Source: Neurospora intermedia
Lineage: Eukaryota; Ascomycota; Sordariomycetes; Sordariales; Sordariaceae
NCBI GenBank assembly: GCA_037102815.1
Contig: BTPP01000004.1
Location: 3,968,001 to 4,032,000 of the forward strand
Length of the DNA stretch: 64,000 bases
Direction of reading: 5' to 3'
Below are positions 37,189-48,208 of the stretch, in pieces (the stretch's first letter is position 1; every line of letters begins with the position of its first letter). A program made the position numbers and the translations under genes. The notes below the pieces were generated by a model, which searched no databases, had not been told where the DNA came from, and was given only the letters and a program-made list of their open reading frames with translations.

Positions 37189-38799
37189 GAGGTAGCTAAC
37201 CCCCCCTTGGGCACTTAGGAGACCCCCGTTCCCCCCCGGTCCGCGGTGTCCCGTCTGGGCAATTGCTCTCCGTCAGTCTCCGTGCAGCCGCGTCGTTTCC
37301 GTCCAAGGCCTGGCTGCGGTCACTGATCTGGGAGGGGTCTGCTGTGTCTGGTGGCCCTGCCCTGGTGGCCTGCGCTGCACGGCCCACTGTCATCATATCT
37401 TGTTCTCGAAGGAAAGAACATTCTCACTTTTCTTGTCACCCAGATCCGGCTGCGACACTCCTCGACGTGCGCAACCTGCGGACTCGATTGTGTGCCCGTA
37501 TTGCGGCAGGTACGACCGCTGGATCATCTGGATGCCCAGGCGTGTCAGAATCTCCAAATGTGCACAACCCAGTCGCATCACCAGGGGCAGTTGGGGTTTT
37601 TAATCAGAAGAACCGCTAGCGCTGCCAAGGATTGTGGTCATCAATCAGGAACCACACGCGTCCTAACAACACCATCATGATCTCTGCCCGCATTTGCGAG
37701 CAAGATCAGGAAGTTGTGCAGCGTCCCGATAGACCAGGAAAGGATTTTTGTTTTTTCACCGGCTTTGTGGACAGGTTGACAGGGTCCCGACTTGGTGCGG
37801 GGCAAACAACATCCGAACAGCACCGATGCCGACGGCTCACAGGGGTTCAACGGGCATTCACAGGCACACACAGGCATTGATTGATCAGATCTCGGTGCTG
37901 GTCCCAGGCAAAAAATCGTCGCCCAAGCTGCACTTGCACCGAATCTCCAACCTCGCGAACTTCCATGCCATTGAATGCTGAAGGCGTCCCAAAGCGGAGT
38001 GATCTTCGGAGTCGGCGACCTCGGGGCGACCTCCACCACGCGCCTTCAGCTGTCTACATCGCATGCACTTACACACACATCTCGCATATGGGTCTATATC
38101 GGCCACATTGACACCTTGATTCTCCCCCGTCTTGCCCGTCCCCAACCCAGTCCTTATAGGCTCGTATATGTCACGATGGCATGGGTCAAATCCCCAGGTC
38201 TTCGCTTTTCGTGCGCGCAAGTTACCCAGGCACGGGGTGTTTTTGGCTTCCCTTCCCTTCTTTTTGATGTTTGCTGACCTGGCGTGCCTGGGTTTGATTC
38301 GCCTCGGAAATATCCACCCTTTAGTCTCTCCCACGGCCCAATATCATATACAATCTAATACTGGTTCTCTGGTTAGCTTAGCTCCTTAGCACTCCTGGTA
38401 TACTGGACGAGATCGATGCCGATTTGTCACAAACCTTACAGGAACAGATTAAGTGGCTAGGTTCGGATCAGAGGACTATGAACAACATTCAACAGGACAT
38501 TAAACTCGGAAATAGCATATCCCCAAGGTAGGATCACGCCGTGATCATGGAACAGAACGAGTCAATGACACACAAAAATGCCTAGGTAGGGTAGGGAAGC
38601 TAGCAGGAGGTCTCGAGCTACCTAACAAACAAACCAGTACGTATTGGACTGTGGCTTAGAGGGGTTGGGTCGAGATCTAGGGCTGTCTTGTAGTGTACGG
38701 GAGGATCCAATTGTTGGACTACCTATTGCCGGCTCCCTGGGCTTCGGGGTTTGGATCGTCCTTAAGCCCCTAGAGCCCTGCAAATGCTAAGGCGTCAAG

Positions 38800-39327
38800 A
38801 TGATGTTCAGCGGTTCTTCACCCCACTGTGATATGTCATCATCTCGGTGCCCGGCTCTCGACTTTGGTAGTAGGCGGGTACTTGTGCCTTACCTAACTCT
38901 ATCCACTGATCCAACACTGGGCTCCCAGCATCACCAGACCCCAAACCACCATGTTTGTCACGAACTATTGCACGAGGACAAAGTCTACCATCGCCTGAAG
39001 CAACAGATAATCACACAGTGGCGGTGTGAAAGCCTGTACACGGCGGTGGCTTCCACGTGTACGCATCTCATCTGGATTCAGCCTGTCACCACCTCCTCTG
39101 CTCCTCCACATCAAGCTCCAGGGAAATCGAAGGCCTCAGAAGAGCTCAGCAGCTACCGGACAGAAAGAGGGAATAATTTCCAGTATCCCATCGTTGCCGT
39201 ATTGAACGAACCCTCACAATTTCAGTTGTTGTCTGATCAATCCGTCATGCAGCTCGGGCCACACCCCGCTGTCACCAATGCTACGACCTTCCTTATCAAG
39301 CTCGGCGCTAGATCTCGTCTTGCATGA
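38800..39327 (+). CDS. Unsupported 175-aa ORF (possible hypothetical gene)
   Basis: This ATG-started frame encodes 175 aa with no recognised domain, signal peptide or membrane segment. It begins MMFSGSSPHCDMSSSRCPALD and is rich in Ser, His and Thr. It sits alone inside the gene-poor 8.7-kb region, and its composition resembles the surrounding non-coding DNA. I list it only because it is the longest ATG-started frame in that part of the region; it may be chance. Confidence 0.12.
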   Translation: MMFSGSSPHCDMSSSRCPALDFGSRRVLVPYLTLSTDPTLGSQHHQTPNHHVCHELLHEDKVYHRLKQQIITQWRCESLYTAVASTCTHLIWIQPVTTSSAPPHQAPGKSKASEELSSYRTERGNNFQYPIVAVLNEPSQFQLLSDQSVMQLGPHPAVTNATTFLIKLGARSRLA

Positions 39328-41239
39328 CCGGGGAGTACAGAGCTGGAGGAGATTCGCATCCCGTCTTGTGGGTGGGATTCGGACCAACCAGTCACCTCAC
39401 TTTCGCCATCCGGATCTTCCCCTTGTCACGACATCCTTCTAGAAGCAAACGCGGAACAAGCTAACCACGCTTAGGCTGTTGAGAGGGTGGCAGGCATATG
39501 TGATGACAGGGTGGGTGACGACTGACAGACGTGAGATGGTGGATTGATTAGTCGTCTCGCCGACGTTCTTTGAATCTGGTTTAGGTAGTCGGGATCCTGC
39601 GAATAACAGTCGCACAACATTTACCCGATATGGCCGTTCGCCTGTACGACGACCTCCAGTTCAGCCTGATCAAACTCGCCCATCGACCAACAAGCTATTC
39701 CTCAAACAGCAGGCCAGGTATATCCTCTCGCTTCTACAGCAGAGCAATTTCAGGTGTCATCATCAATGTCAGATTCGGCTTGGCCTGTGCTATGCCTTTT
39801 ACCTTCTGAAGCTCCTCATGTCCTATCCCAGCCAGAGCTGTCTACATACTCCGGTAAATATGGGGAAAACTATCGTCAACTCCATACTTCAGCTTTCCCA
39901 GGATGGCAATCACAAGACATCTCTATAGTGTACATTGGCCGATTTAGTTTGCCCCTTCAACCTCCCCGACTCCCATCCTGGCCCTCGCTTCGGACATTGG
40001 TGGTCTTGTCAATCTGAGACATGCATCACGCTATGCTGAACGACCTCGCCAGGGAAGACAGACAGACACCGGATCGAGTTTCTGACTGGAAGGACGGGGG
40101 ACCTCACTCCAGCATGCCACGGAGAATTTTCAGCAGTCGAGATTGGAATGAATCGCCACGCCAAGCCGTGCCACAGAACATGAGTCAGTCGGGTGTATGT
40201 TGTGGATTGGGCTTTTTTAAGGGAAGCCTGGCGCCCTATCTACATTATACGGATATATTGACTTGATGTACTCGAAAAGAGCCCTGCCCTTTTCAAGTAC
40301 TACCTGACCTGCAATGATAATTCACATTCTGGACTCGGATCCCCCTAACTTTATCCAAGGTTCGGACTCCTCACAATGGCATTCATGATGGATATGCAAC
40401 GACACTCCAGAACCGAACAGTACTAAAAGATCTCACAAACCATGCCCACCTGAAATAATACTAGGACTCTACTACTGATTTGTACACTATACTTGGTTCG
40501 TCCATCTAGCCACCAGTGGCTGCCTATTATCCAAACCTGTTACATAACAGCCTACGGTATCTTACCTACTAATCTTCCCAAGTGGCTCCCTCCCAGAAAA
40601 ACCGTCTCCCATCCCTTTCCAAAGATGATTTCCTTTTCTGCTTCAGCCCTGTCGATCACCCTCCATATCCACTTCTTAGTCACTCCTCTCCTCTCCTCTC
40701 CCAGTCTCACCAGTCTTCCTCCCTAGAGGAAGCTAGTGGATAATGTGCTCGCTTCCAGTTCTGCCGAGGTTGATCTGAACCATAATACATACATGTACTT
40801 GTTAGTCGACTCCATTACTCACACACGCGCAAACAACTCATCTCATGTTGCACATCTCTCTGTCTTGCTGCTACAGATCTTGTCATCGAGATTGCGCCTT
40901 GGGTGTTGGTGATCATGGCTTTGTCTGGGTTTGGGGGTTTGTTAGTGAGTGTTGCCGCTCTACAGCCACTGGTGCCGCCGCTTGCTGGGGTCCTTGAAAA
41001 TAGAGAAAATGAGAGAGGGTATACATCCGTAATCCAGTATGAGGAGCACCTGTTTTGAAGTTCTGAACGAAGGCTGAACATTTTTGGTCGGAAACTGGGA
41101 CAAAGCTGCCATAAGGTATGTAGGTCGATAGGTATGTAAGTATGTATCCGGTGTCGATGGGCGACTGAATCAAAAGAATTCGTTCATAGCCCATGGTTAC
41201 AAAGAACAATTTCTTTCTAAATCCAATCTGCTGCCCCTC

Positions 41240-41240
<1 letters not shown>

Positions 41241-41271
<31 letters not shown>
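41241..41271. repeat. 31-nt poly-A tract
   Basis: Uninterrupted A run in the gene-poor region. It makes spurious Lys- or Phe-run ORFs on either strand. Confidence 0.9.
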
Positions 41272-41274
<3 letters not shown>

Positions 41275-41743
41275 CAGGACCATATGTATACAAGCTACCC
41301 TCAGCTGTGCTCGCGAAGCTACTACCTACATCATACAGCTTCCCACGTTTTAGTGTCTCTATAGCATCAAACTGATGGTTCATTCCCTTCATACACTGAC
41401 ATCTCCCCATCTTTTCAACTTTCCAAAAAGTCCAAAGCAACTAAACCAAATTCACACACCTGAAACACTAGAATCGAGAGAGGTGACTACTAAAACATCA
41501 CCATGTACCCGCTCAAGACGGAACCCCACTGAATTTCATTGACAACAATTTAGGCAGTTAGTTGTATTTCCGGTGCGTCGGTGCACAAGCGTGCGTGCGT
41601 GACTGGGACGCCGCCGGCGTTCTCGGCGACGGGATGACGATCGTCCTTTTGCTAGGTAGTTAGTTTCTTTAGGTAGTTTAGTGAGAGGGCTATGTACATA
41701 CTTACACTACTGTAGTGTATGTAGTACGCAGTGGACTGACTAC

Positions 41744-41755
41744 CTACCTAGGTAG
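41744..41755. repeat. Perfect 12-bp palindrome CTACCTAGGTAG
   Basis: Self-complementary 12-mer inside a stretch (about 41,650-41,860) dense in TAGGTAG, TACCTAC and GTACGTAC words. Confidence 0.65.
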
Positions 41756-42410
41756 ACTTTAGTTCACGATCACGATGTACGTACGTACGGGACTACGTAA
41801 GGGCCATCAATCAATCACCTCCTGTTTGGCTCTAGCAGTACATACCTACTACCTATGTAACCGCAGGATTCGACCTCACTCACTCCAGCGTGCGTACATA
41901 ACATCAGTCAGTATCATCAACACTTTACACAGAATCCAAGGTAATAAAACTTTTCTCCAATCCTCTTAACAACACCTACCTACCGACAAATAGATGCCAT
42001 CAAAGGTTTTCTTTTTTCTTTTCTTTTCTTTTTTTTTCAAAAGTCGCTGGAAACTTCAGTTGCTCACCAAAACATATGCCCTCCCTCACGACGACAAGCG
42101 GATGATGGAAATCTTCCATGTACTTACTTACTTACTTTACTGTACAACTTGGCCGCCAGCTTCCTACATAACTCCGCTACGTAGTATAATGATCACCGCC
42201 CCATGTAAAAACCACGCAACCGGGAAACTTTTTTTTTTTTCTTTCTATAAGATGTGTGAAAAAAAAAAGTATCCCACACTCGTCTAGTATACAGTATGTA
42301 TCCATCCCACTCATCTACGTACATATCCCACCTCATCTACTAATCTATCCCACTTGAACCGGTCCTCCTCCTCCTGGTCACGACACCAATCTCAACTACA
42401 CCTTTTCCTT

Positions 42411-42429
42411 CTCTCTCTCTCTCTCTCTC
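42411..42429. repeat. CT dinucleotide microsatellite
   Basis: About nine to ten CT units in the gene-poor region. Confidence 0.85.
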
Positions 42430-42679
42430 CTCTGCAAACAAAGGAAGGGATTACAGTGGATGCGTGGATTCCCTCCGTGAATATCATGGTCTTAACTTGC
42501 CAGCACCCGCTCAGTAGTAGGTAACGATCTTCGTTTCCATCTCGTGAACGTGGGGAATCGGAAATCTCTCCGGGTTAGCCTGTTGGTTGATGATATAAGC
42601 GACCGCTGGGACTTGGATATGCCGCCAAGTGGTTTGGTGGATAAAGTTTGGTGGATGTTCGTGGAGATGGAATTTGACG

Positions 42680-42682
<3 letters not shown>

Positions 42683-42724
<42 letters not shown>
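42683..42724. repeat. 42-nt poly-T tract
   Basis: Longest homopolymer in the window, uninterrupted T on the plus strand, outside genes. Confidence 0.9.
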
Positions 42725-42991
42725 CCTTTCGCTGGTTTGAGCGCAAGCATGAGTTTCATAGCTATTGATCTATCGCTTGCACGGTATGGCAGATAAGCTA
42801 CCTACGCAATAACACCATGGACAGACATTTCTTATTCATGGCCATCCTAATCTTCCAATGTTCTCATAAGAAAAGCTTTTATATTCCCTAACCTCATTGT
42901 ACTCCTTCCCGCCTCTCTTTCCAGGAGCTCCTCTTTCTCTATTTCTGCTGCCCGAATGGGAAAGGGTTCCATCCAGGCTTCGCTGTGATCA

Positions 42992-43052
42992 TTGTATGTA
43001 TGTAGGTGTATGTATGTAAAGTTATGTGTGTGTATGTGTATGCATGTTATGT
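42992..43052. repeat. TATG/TG-rich microsatellite
   Basis: Degenerate GTAT/TATG repeats grading into TG-rich sequence, about 350 bp beyond the UBP12 stop codon. Confidence 0.75.
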
Positions 43053-43400
43053 GACAATGCGCTTGTTGAAACATCTAAACCAGACCATACGACAAACAGA
43101 AACCTCTACCTGATGCCCATGCACAACCCAAAATTATTCAACAGCAGTGATCAGCAAGCCTACCGATTCTGTGACACAAAAGCAAGCCCGCCACGGCGCA
43201 AACACTGGGAGGAAACATGGAGGGGGGGTGAGTGCCAGATAGACACTGGGTGATGACACTCAACGAGGTGGTGACATCTTCCACTTTCCCAACAAAAGGA
43301 TTTGTGATCTCTCAAAGGGGATTTAGGCTTCCAAAAGACGTCACAGCAACCAATTGTACTATTGAACTATGCTGCGGCCCGCGAACGAAACCGGACGCCC

Positions 43401-46400
43401 CTAGTCTGACGACTTATCGCCTCCTTCCGGCTCCTTTGGCGGTTCCCGAACTGCTGGTGATTGTCTTTGCTGCTCGTGATCGTCGACGTGAATCTCCGCA
43501 ACCTTATCGTCGTCAATGTCAACGCCGCCATTGACGAACACCTCATGAACTTGCTCCTTGTGTTCCCATGTCATCTGCGCGATTTGGTCCATGGTGTCCT
43601 GATCCTGCACTGACGGCGGCGGCGGGACATTGTCAGTGAATGCCGAGTAATCGTCGTCCTGTGCAGCTGGTCCGATGAAATCTACAGCGGAGCCATATTC
43701 ATTGATACCGGCAAAGACCGAGGCATCGTCGCCGGAGTTGTCGCCTTGTGCCACATCACTCGCGATCTCGTCGTCTAAGCCACTCGCTTCGGAGCCGGTC
43801 TTGGGAATGTTGTCAAAGCTCCAGGTTGTGGGGAGAGCAGAGGCCACGCCGGACATGTTGCCCGCGGCTTCGTAGTTGGGTAGATCAATGCCCTCGTCCT
43901 CAAACTCAATGCTCTTCCGCACCTCAGGACCAGTAATCGTGCCATTGGTTTCCTGATAGGAGGGCAGTTCGGAGTCGCCACTTGGACCGCGGCCACTAAC
44001 CGAACCAACTTCTCCTCGCAGGAGAGTTTGACCTGCTCCGTTCGAAGCGCTCGGCGACCCACGAAGGGAGGAGCCATGACCGAGACGCTGGCCTTCCCCC
44101 GAGTCCAGCATTTCCTCATCGTCGTCAAGGGAATAGCGCTGGGCGACTTCCTCGCATTTGGGCCCGCCTAGAGGTTTGTCTGAGCGGCGACGGTAGAACA
44201 GCAAGTAGGCAGCGGGTGAGACGACCTTGGAGGTATCGGTCACCTTCGAAACGGATGAATCTACTGCTTGTTAGCATTTGCCTTGTCCGCCAAGGACGAG
44301 GGTATTGAAAGTCTTACCATTGAACTCATACCACTGATCATCAACGAAATTCTTGGCAAAAGCAGTGTAATGGCCACCGCCCAAGCCGCCCCAATGGTCA
44401 TCCACAGCAATCAGGTCATAGATCTCCTGTTTCCCGTCTTCCTTGTCAATGACCCGCTCGGTGAGGTCGAGGCCCTCGATGGGAAAGTCGACAAGGACAT
44501 CCAGCTTATCCCGACGCCAGCCAACGGAGCTAAAGCGTTTCAGATGGACGACCAGAATATCTGGCGTCTTCCAAAGGTCGAATTTCTTGCTTGCGCGACG
44601 GTGCTCCTTGCAACGGGGACAATACCATGTATCTTGCTCCGACAAGATTTCTTCCTTCTCGAACTCGGCCAAACAATCATCTAGACTGATACCGTGCTTC
44701 TTACGCAGCTCCCGTTGCCTCTTCTTGGCACCCAACGACGGGTCATTCAAAGTCTCAATCTTGTTGTAGGTCCTGTTCGCAGGGGAGAAGACAGCATCAA
44801 AAGCGTCCTCGTACCAGTCCACAACGATGCCTTCGCCAAGACGCACAAGGGGCCCTTCCTCGGAGTCGACACGGTAATCTTGCTCAGGAACCTCGATGGG
44901 TTGCTGGGCGGCCGCAGCCCGTTTTCTCAGCTGTTCTTTCTCGAAACGCTTCTTAGCCTTCTTGCTATAAGTGCGGCCAGCTTTCATCTTCTTGTTTTTG
45001 CCTCGCGGACCGGCATTTGCTCCCCTAGGAGGACTAGCGATGAATCGATCCTAATCAAGGCGTCAGCACATTGTACCACGTTAACCAAACTACTAGGGAC
45101 AATGCATCAATTTGACTTACACTTCCTTTCGGGGCATCCGAGCCCTCGCTTGACTCATCGGCCATCCGTGTCACGGAATCCACCTGTTCCGAAGAAGCTT
45201 CTTCGCTACCGCTGTCATCCGAGCCATCCAATGCATTCGGGCTCCGCATCTCCACATCCGAGGAATCTGTCTTAGGGGCCCTCGAGCTCAGTCTTTCGTG
45301 TTTGCTTGTGTCGTTAACGCTTTGCCACCCTGTGGGAACACCGCCATGGGACTCCCTAAAGTAAGACATCGCAAAGAGGTTCTGCAGGGCTGGATTCAGG
45401 AATACTGAAGGGTCTAACCACTTAGGCTGCTGCGACTTGAAACGCTTGAGGAGCGCCGGAAGACTATTTTTGTGCCTAGTTAGCGACACCATGTACAGAT
45501 CAGCATACTCATGGAAGTCACTTACGTTTGAGGAGCTGGCGACGCTGTTGGTTTGGCAGAACCAGTGTTGCCCATTGTCACGTCGACAATATCTTCCTCG
45601 CCCTCGACAGACTTGGCAACTACCTTAGAGTCTGCAGAGTCAATATCCGATGCGCCATTGACCATCTCGGGATCCGTAGCTTCTGATGCCTCTTCGTCGG
45701 CAGTGAATTCCGACCACGTAGACAAGGTGGCCACCTTTTGCAGGATTTTTCTGCGGATGATATTCTCATCACAAGCCTCCTGAGGCGTCAACACAATGTA
45801 ATGTGGCGGTGGGATGTCCTCTACTTTCCTATGATATCTGACACCGGCCCCATTAGGGTCCATGGTACGATGCAGAACTGGAACAAGGAGACGTTCCGCC
45901 AGGGGATTCGACGTGGGTTGAGCGGGCTCTTCCTCGGCATCGTCCAGCAGCGACCTGTATACCTGCTTCTTGGCCTTCTTTGCATTGACATTGGTAGGCG
46001 GCGCTTCCACTTCATGTATCACTGCAATGTCACCCGGCTGAATCTCTTCGTTGATCGCCATCATGTCGTCGTACTGCTTGAAGAATTTACCCTTGAACTC
46101 TTCACCTCCAACAAGACGCTCCGGGGGGACACCGACTCTCGTTGAAATGAACTCCTTGATTGCCTTGAAGGCGCTCGTCTTATCGACCTCTACAACGATT
46201 TCCACTGGGGGCTCGTTTAAGGGATAATACTTGACAGTCCGGGACCAGACGTTGCTCATTGGCAAGGGCAGAGTGAGGTTGTTAAAGGGATCGAATGTGA
46301 TGCTGATCTTGTCGCACACAGGGCAATGAAGGGTCGACTTGTATAATCCGGTAAACAGGTCGGCAATGATCGAGTCGTCACGCTTCTTGGTGATATCCCA

Positions 46401-48208
46401 AACCTTCTCGGCCATTTCTTTGATAGCAGCAGGGTTACCAATCATGTCATCTGTAGAGTCCGGCTTCTCAATGTACGGCTTCTTCTTGATACGATTCAGG
46501 TCCTCTTGTAGGCCATCGAGCAAGAAACCCAAAAATTCTTGGGAGTCCTGCTGCCCATATCCGGAGAAGGCGGGGGCATATCGGCCTACGATGCCTTTGA
46601 AGTGACGGGGCGCGACCGAGTTGGGCGGAGGATTTTTGTATATTTCATCCAACAGCCGCATGTATGCCATAGCAACGTCTCCGTTATGGGAAAGCGGATT
46701 GTCAGGGTTGATCTCTTTCTTGGCCTCGTGAGTGAGGAAATACTTGGTCAACTCTTCAACGCTCCGTAGACATTGCAGAGCCGAATTCATGTAGCATGTG
46801 TTGCCCAGGTTCTGCAAGCCAACGCACCCTGGCGTACGACCGGATCTGGGTTGCACCCGGCCCCTGTTGAGGACACTTGGGGGAGCCGGGCTGTTGCGTC
46901 CGCTGACAGTACCACGGGCCTGAGCGACAATGCCGTTGCCGACGGTCTTGTTGCCATTGGCCATTTTGGTGAAGAATGTAGAGACGTAATCATCTCGGTC
47001 AACCTGTTCGTCGATGATCAAGGTTTGGTCCACAGTAAGGCCAACCAATGACAGACTCTTCCTCCCGTTGTAGTTGGGATTGGTTGTGGTATCCTCTGCT
47101 GCGAGGTGATCGCGCTCCACACCACGCTCTAGTTGGCTGAAAGTTTCAACATCCACGAGCATTTCCGGCCAGGAGCCAGGGGCCCTAGGTAGGAAGTTGG
47201 GTATGCTAGAGGAACGCCCTGGGGAATCAGGAGGGGTTTCCATGCCAGAGGGCTTCGAAGCCTCCTCTGTGGCAGGAATTGTTTGCAGCCGCTGCCAGAC
47301 CCGGACTTTACGATCCATAGGAACACCAGTCAGCTTCTTGATTTGCTTGAGAAATTGGTGAAATGAGGCAGATGCGCTTTGGACAATGACGGGCGGTGGC
47401 GGCTTCTTCAGCTTGATCTCCTGTTCGATAGGCAGAGGGCTCGCTGCCGACCATAGCCTGTGAACGGTAAAAACGGGGGGGTGGAACTCAAACTGAACGT
47501 TGGGCTCGCTGGCAGCATCAAGGGCGGTATTGTGCGCTATCCGGACAATAGGGGCCTGTCCAGGCGCCAGGCCATACCATGATAGCACCAGGTCCCATGC
47601 GTCCTTGGGAAACAGCTCAGCAGACTCTGATCCCACACCCGGCTTTAGCTTCACGCACTGCTGGTCGGCGGAGTCGGTGAAGATAGCTTGAATGATATCC
47701 GAGTTGTCGATCGGCCCAATAACCTCGCCTGAAGGCTCCTTGCTTGTAGGCTTCCCATTAGCACCGAACGCCTGGGCCTTGTTCAGCCACTGCCGTGATA
47801 CTAAGTATGCCACATCTCCTTCTTTTGCGCCCCTATCATTAAAGGCCTTGAGGAGTGTTTCGATCGTCTTGATCTGTTGCTCGATCGGTGGGATTTCTGC
47901 ATTTCCTTCCGTCAGAAGCCTGCGCGTTTTTAACTGAGGTACGAGCAGCTGACATGCTTACCTGTCTTCAAGGGCAGTTCCATATCAGCGATGGGCACCT
48001 TGGTACCTCCGGCGGCGGCGTCTGCTTCCACGGGCTGAGGCTCTTCCACATCTTGCCCAGACTGTTGGTCTTGCGGCTGGGCATCAGGAACCGGGAGCAT
48101 TTCCACGTCCTCCCGCGAGTCCGCGTTCTCATACTCTGGATCCATACTGGATGCTCTTCGCTTCAGGGGAGAACCAGATCGATGTGTCTGCTCTGAAGCG
48201 CCACCCAT
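43401..48208 (-). CDS. UBP12: Ubiquitin C-terminal hydrolase, Ubp12/USP15 type
   Basis: A large cysteine deubiquitinase. Exons: 47962-48208, 45526-47896, 45121-45463, 44318-45050 and 43401-44260; 1517 aa from the first in-frame ATG. The N-terminus has SPLKRRASSMDPEYE, then a DUSP domain (residues ~100-210, VAYLVSRQWLNKAQAF) and a Ubl-like segment. The USP Cys box GLQNLGNTCYMNSALQCL gives Cys450. A long acidic insert (residues ~870-1010) splits the catalytic domain, as in Ubp12/USP4/15. The second half has two Cys-X-X-Cys zinc pairs (the later one WYCPRCKEH) and the His box GGLGGGHYTAFAKNF (His1214). The ~290-residue tail is acidic and disordered. All four junctions keep frame. The frame stays open a further ~200 codons upstream (to at least 48811) without an ATG, so the true N-terminus may be longer. 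Confidence 0.92.

Larger units (their letters stand above)
34663..43400. other. 8.7-kb gene-poor region upstream of PDE
   Basis: I found no ORF with a recognisable domain. The longest ATG-started frames (36239-36865 and 38800-39327) have no family signature and biased composition. The region contains a 24-G tract, a 31-A tract, a 42-T tract, CT and TATG microsatellites, a MITE-like inverted-repeat element (36892-37135) and several CTACCTAGGTAG-type palindromes. It lies 5' of the phosphodiesterase and 3' of UBP12, so it could hold a long PDE regulatory region or non-coding transcripts. Confidence 0.55.
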
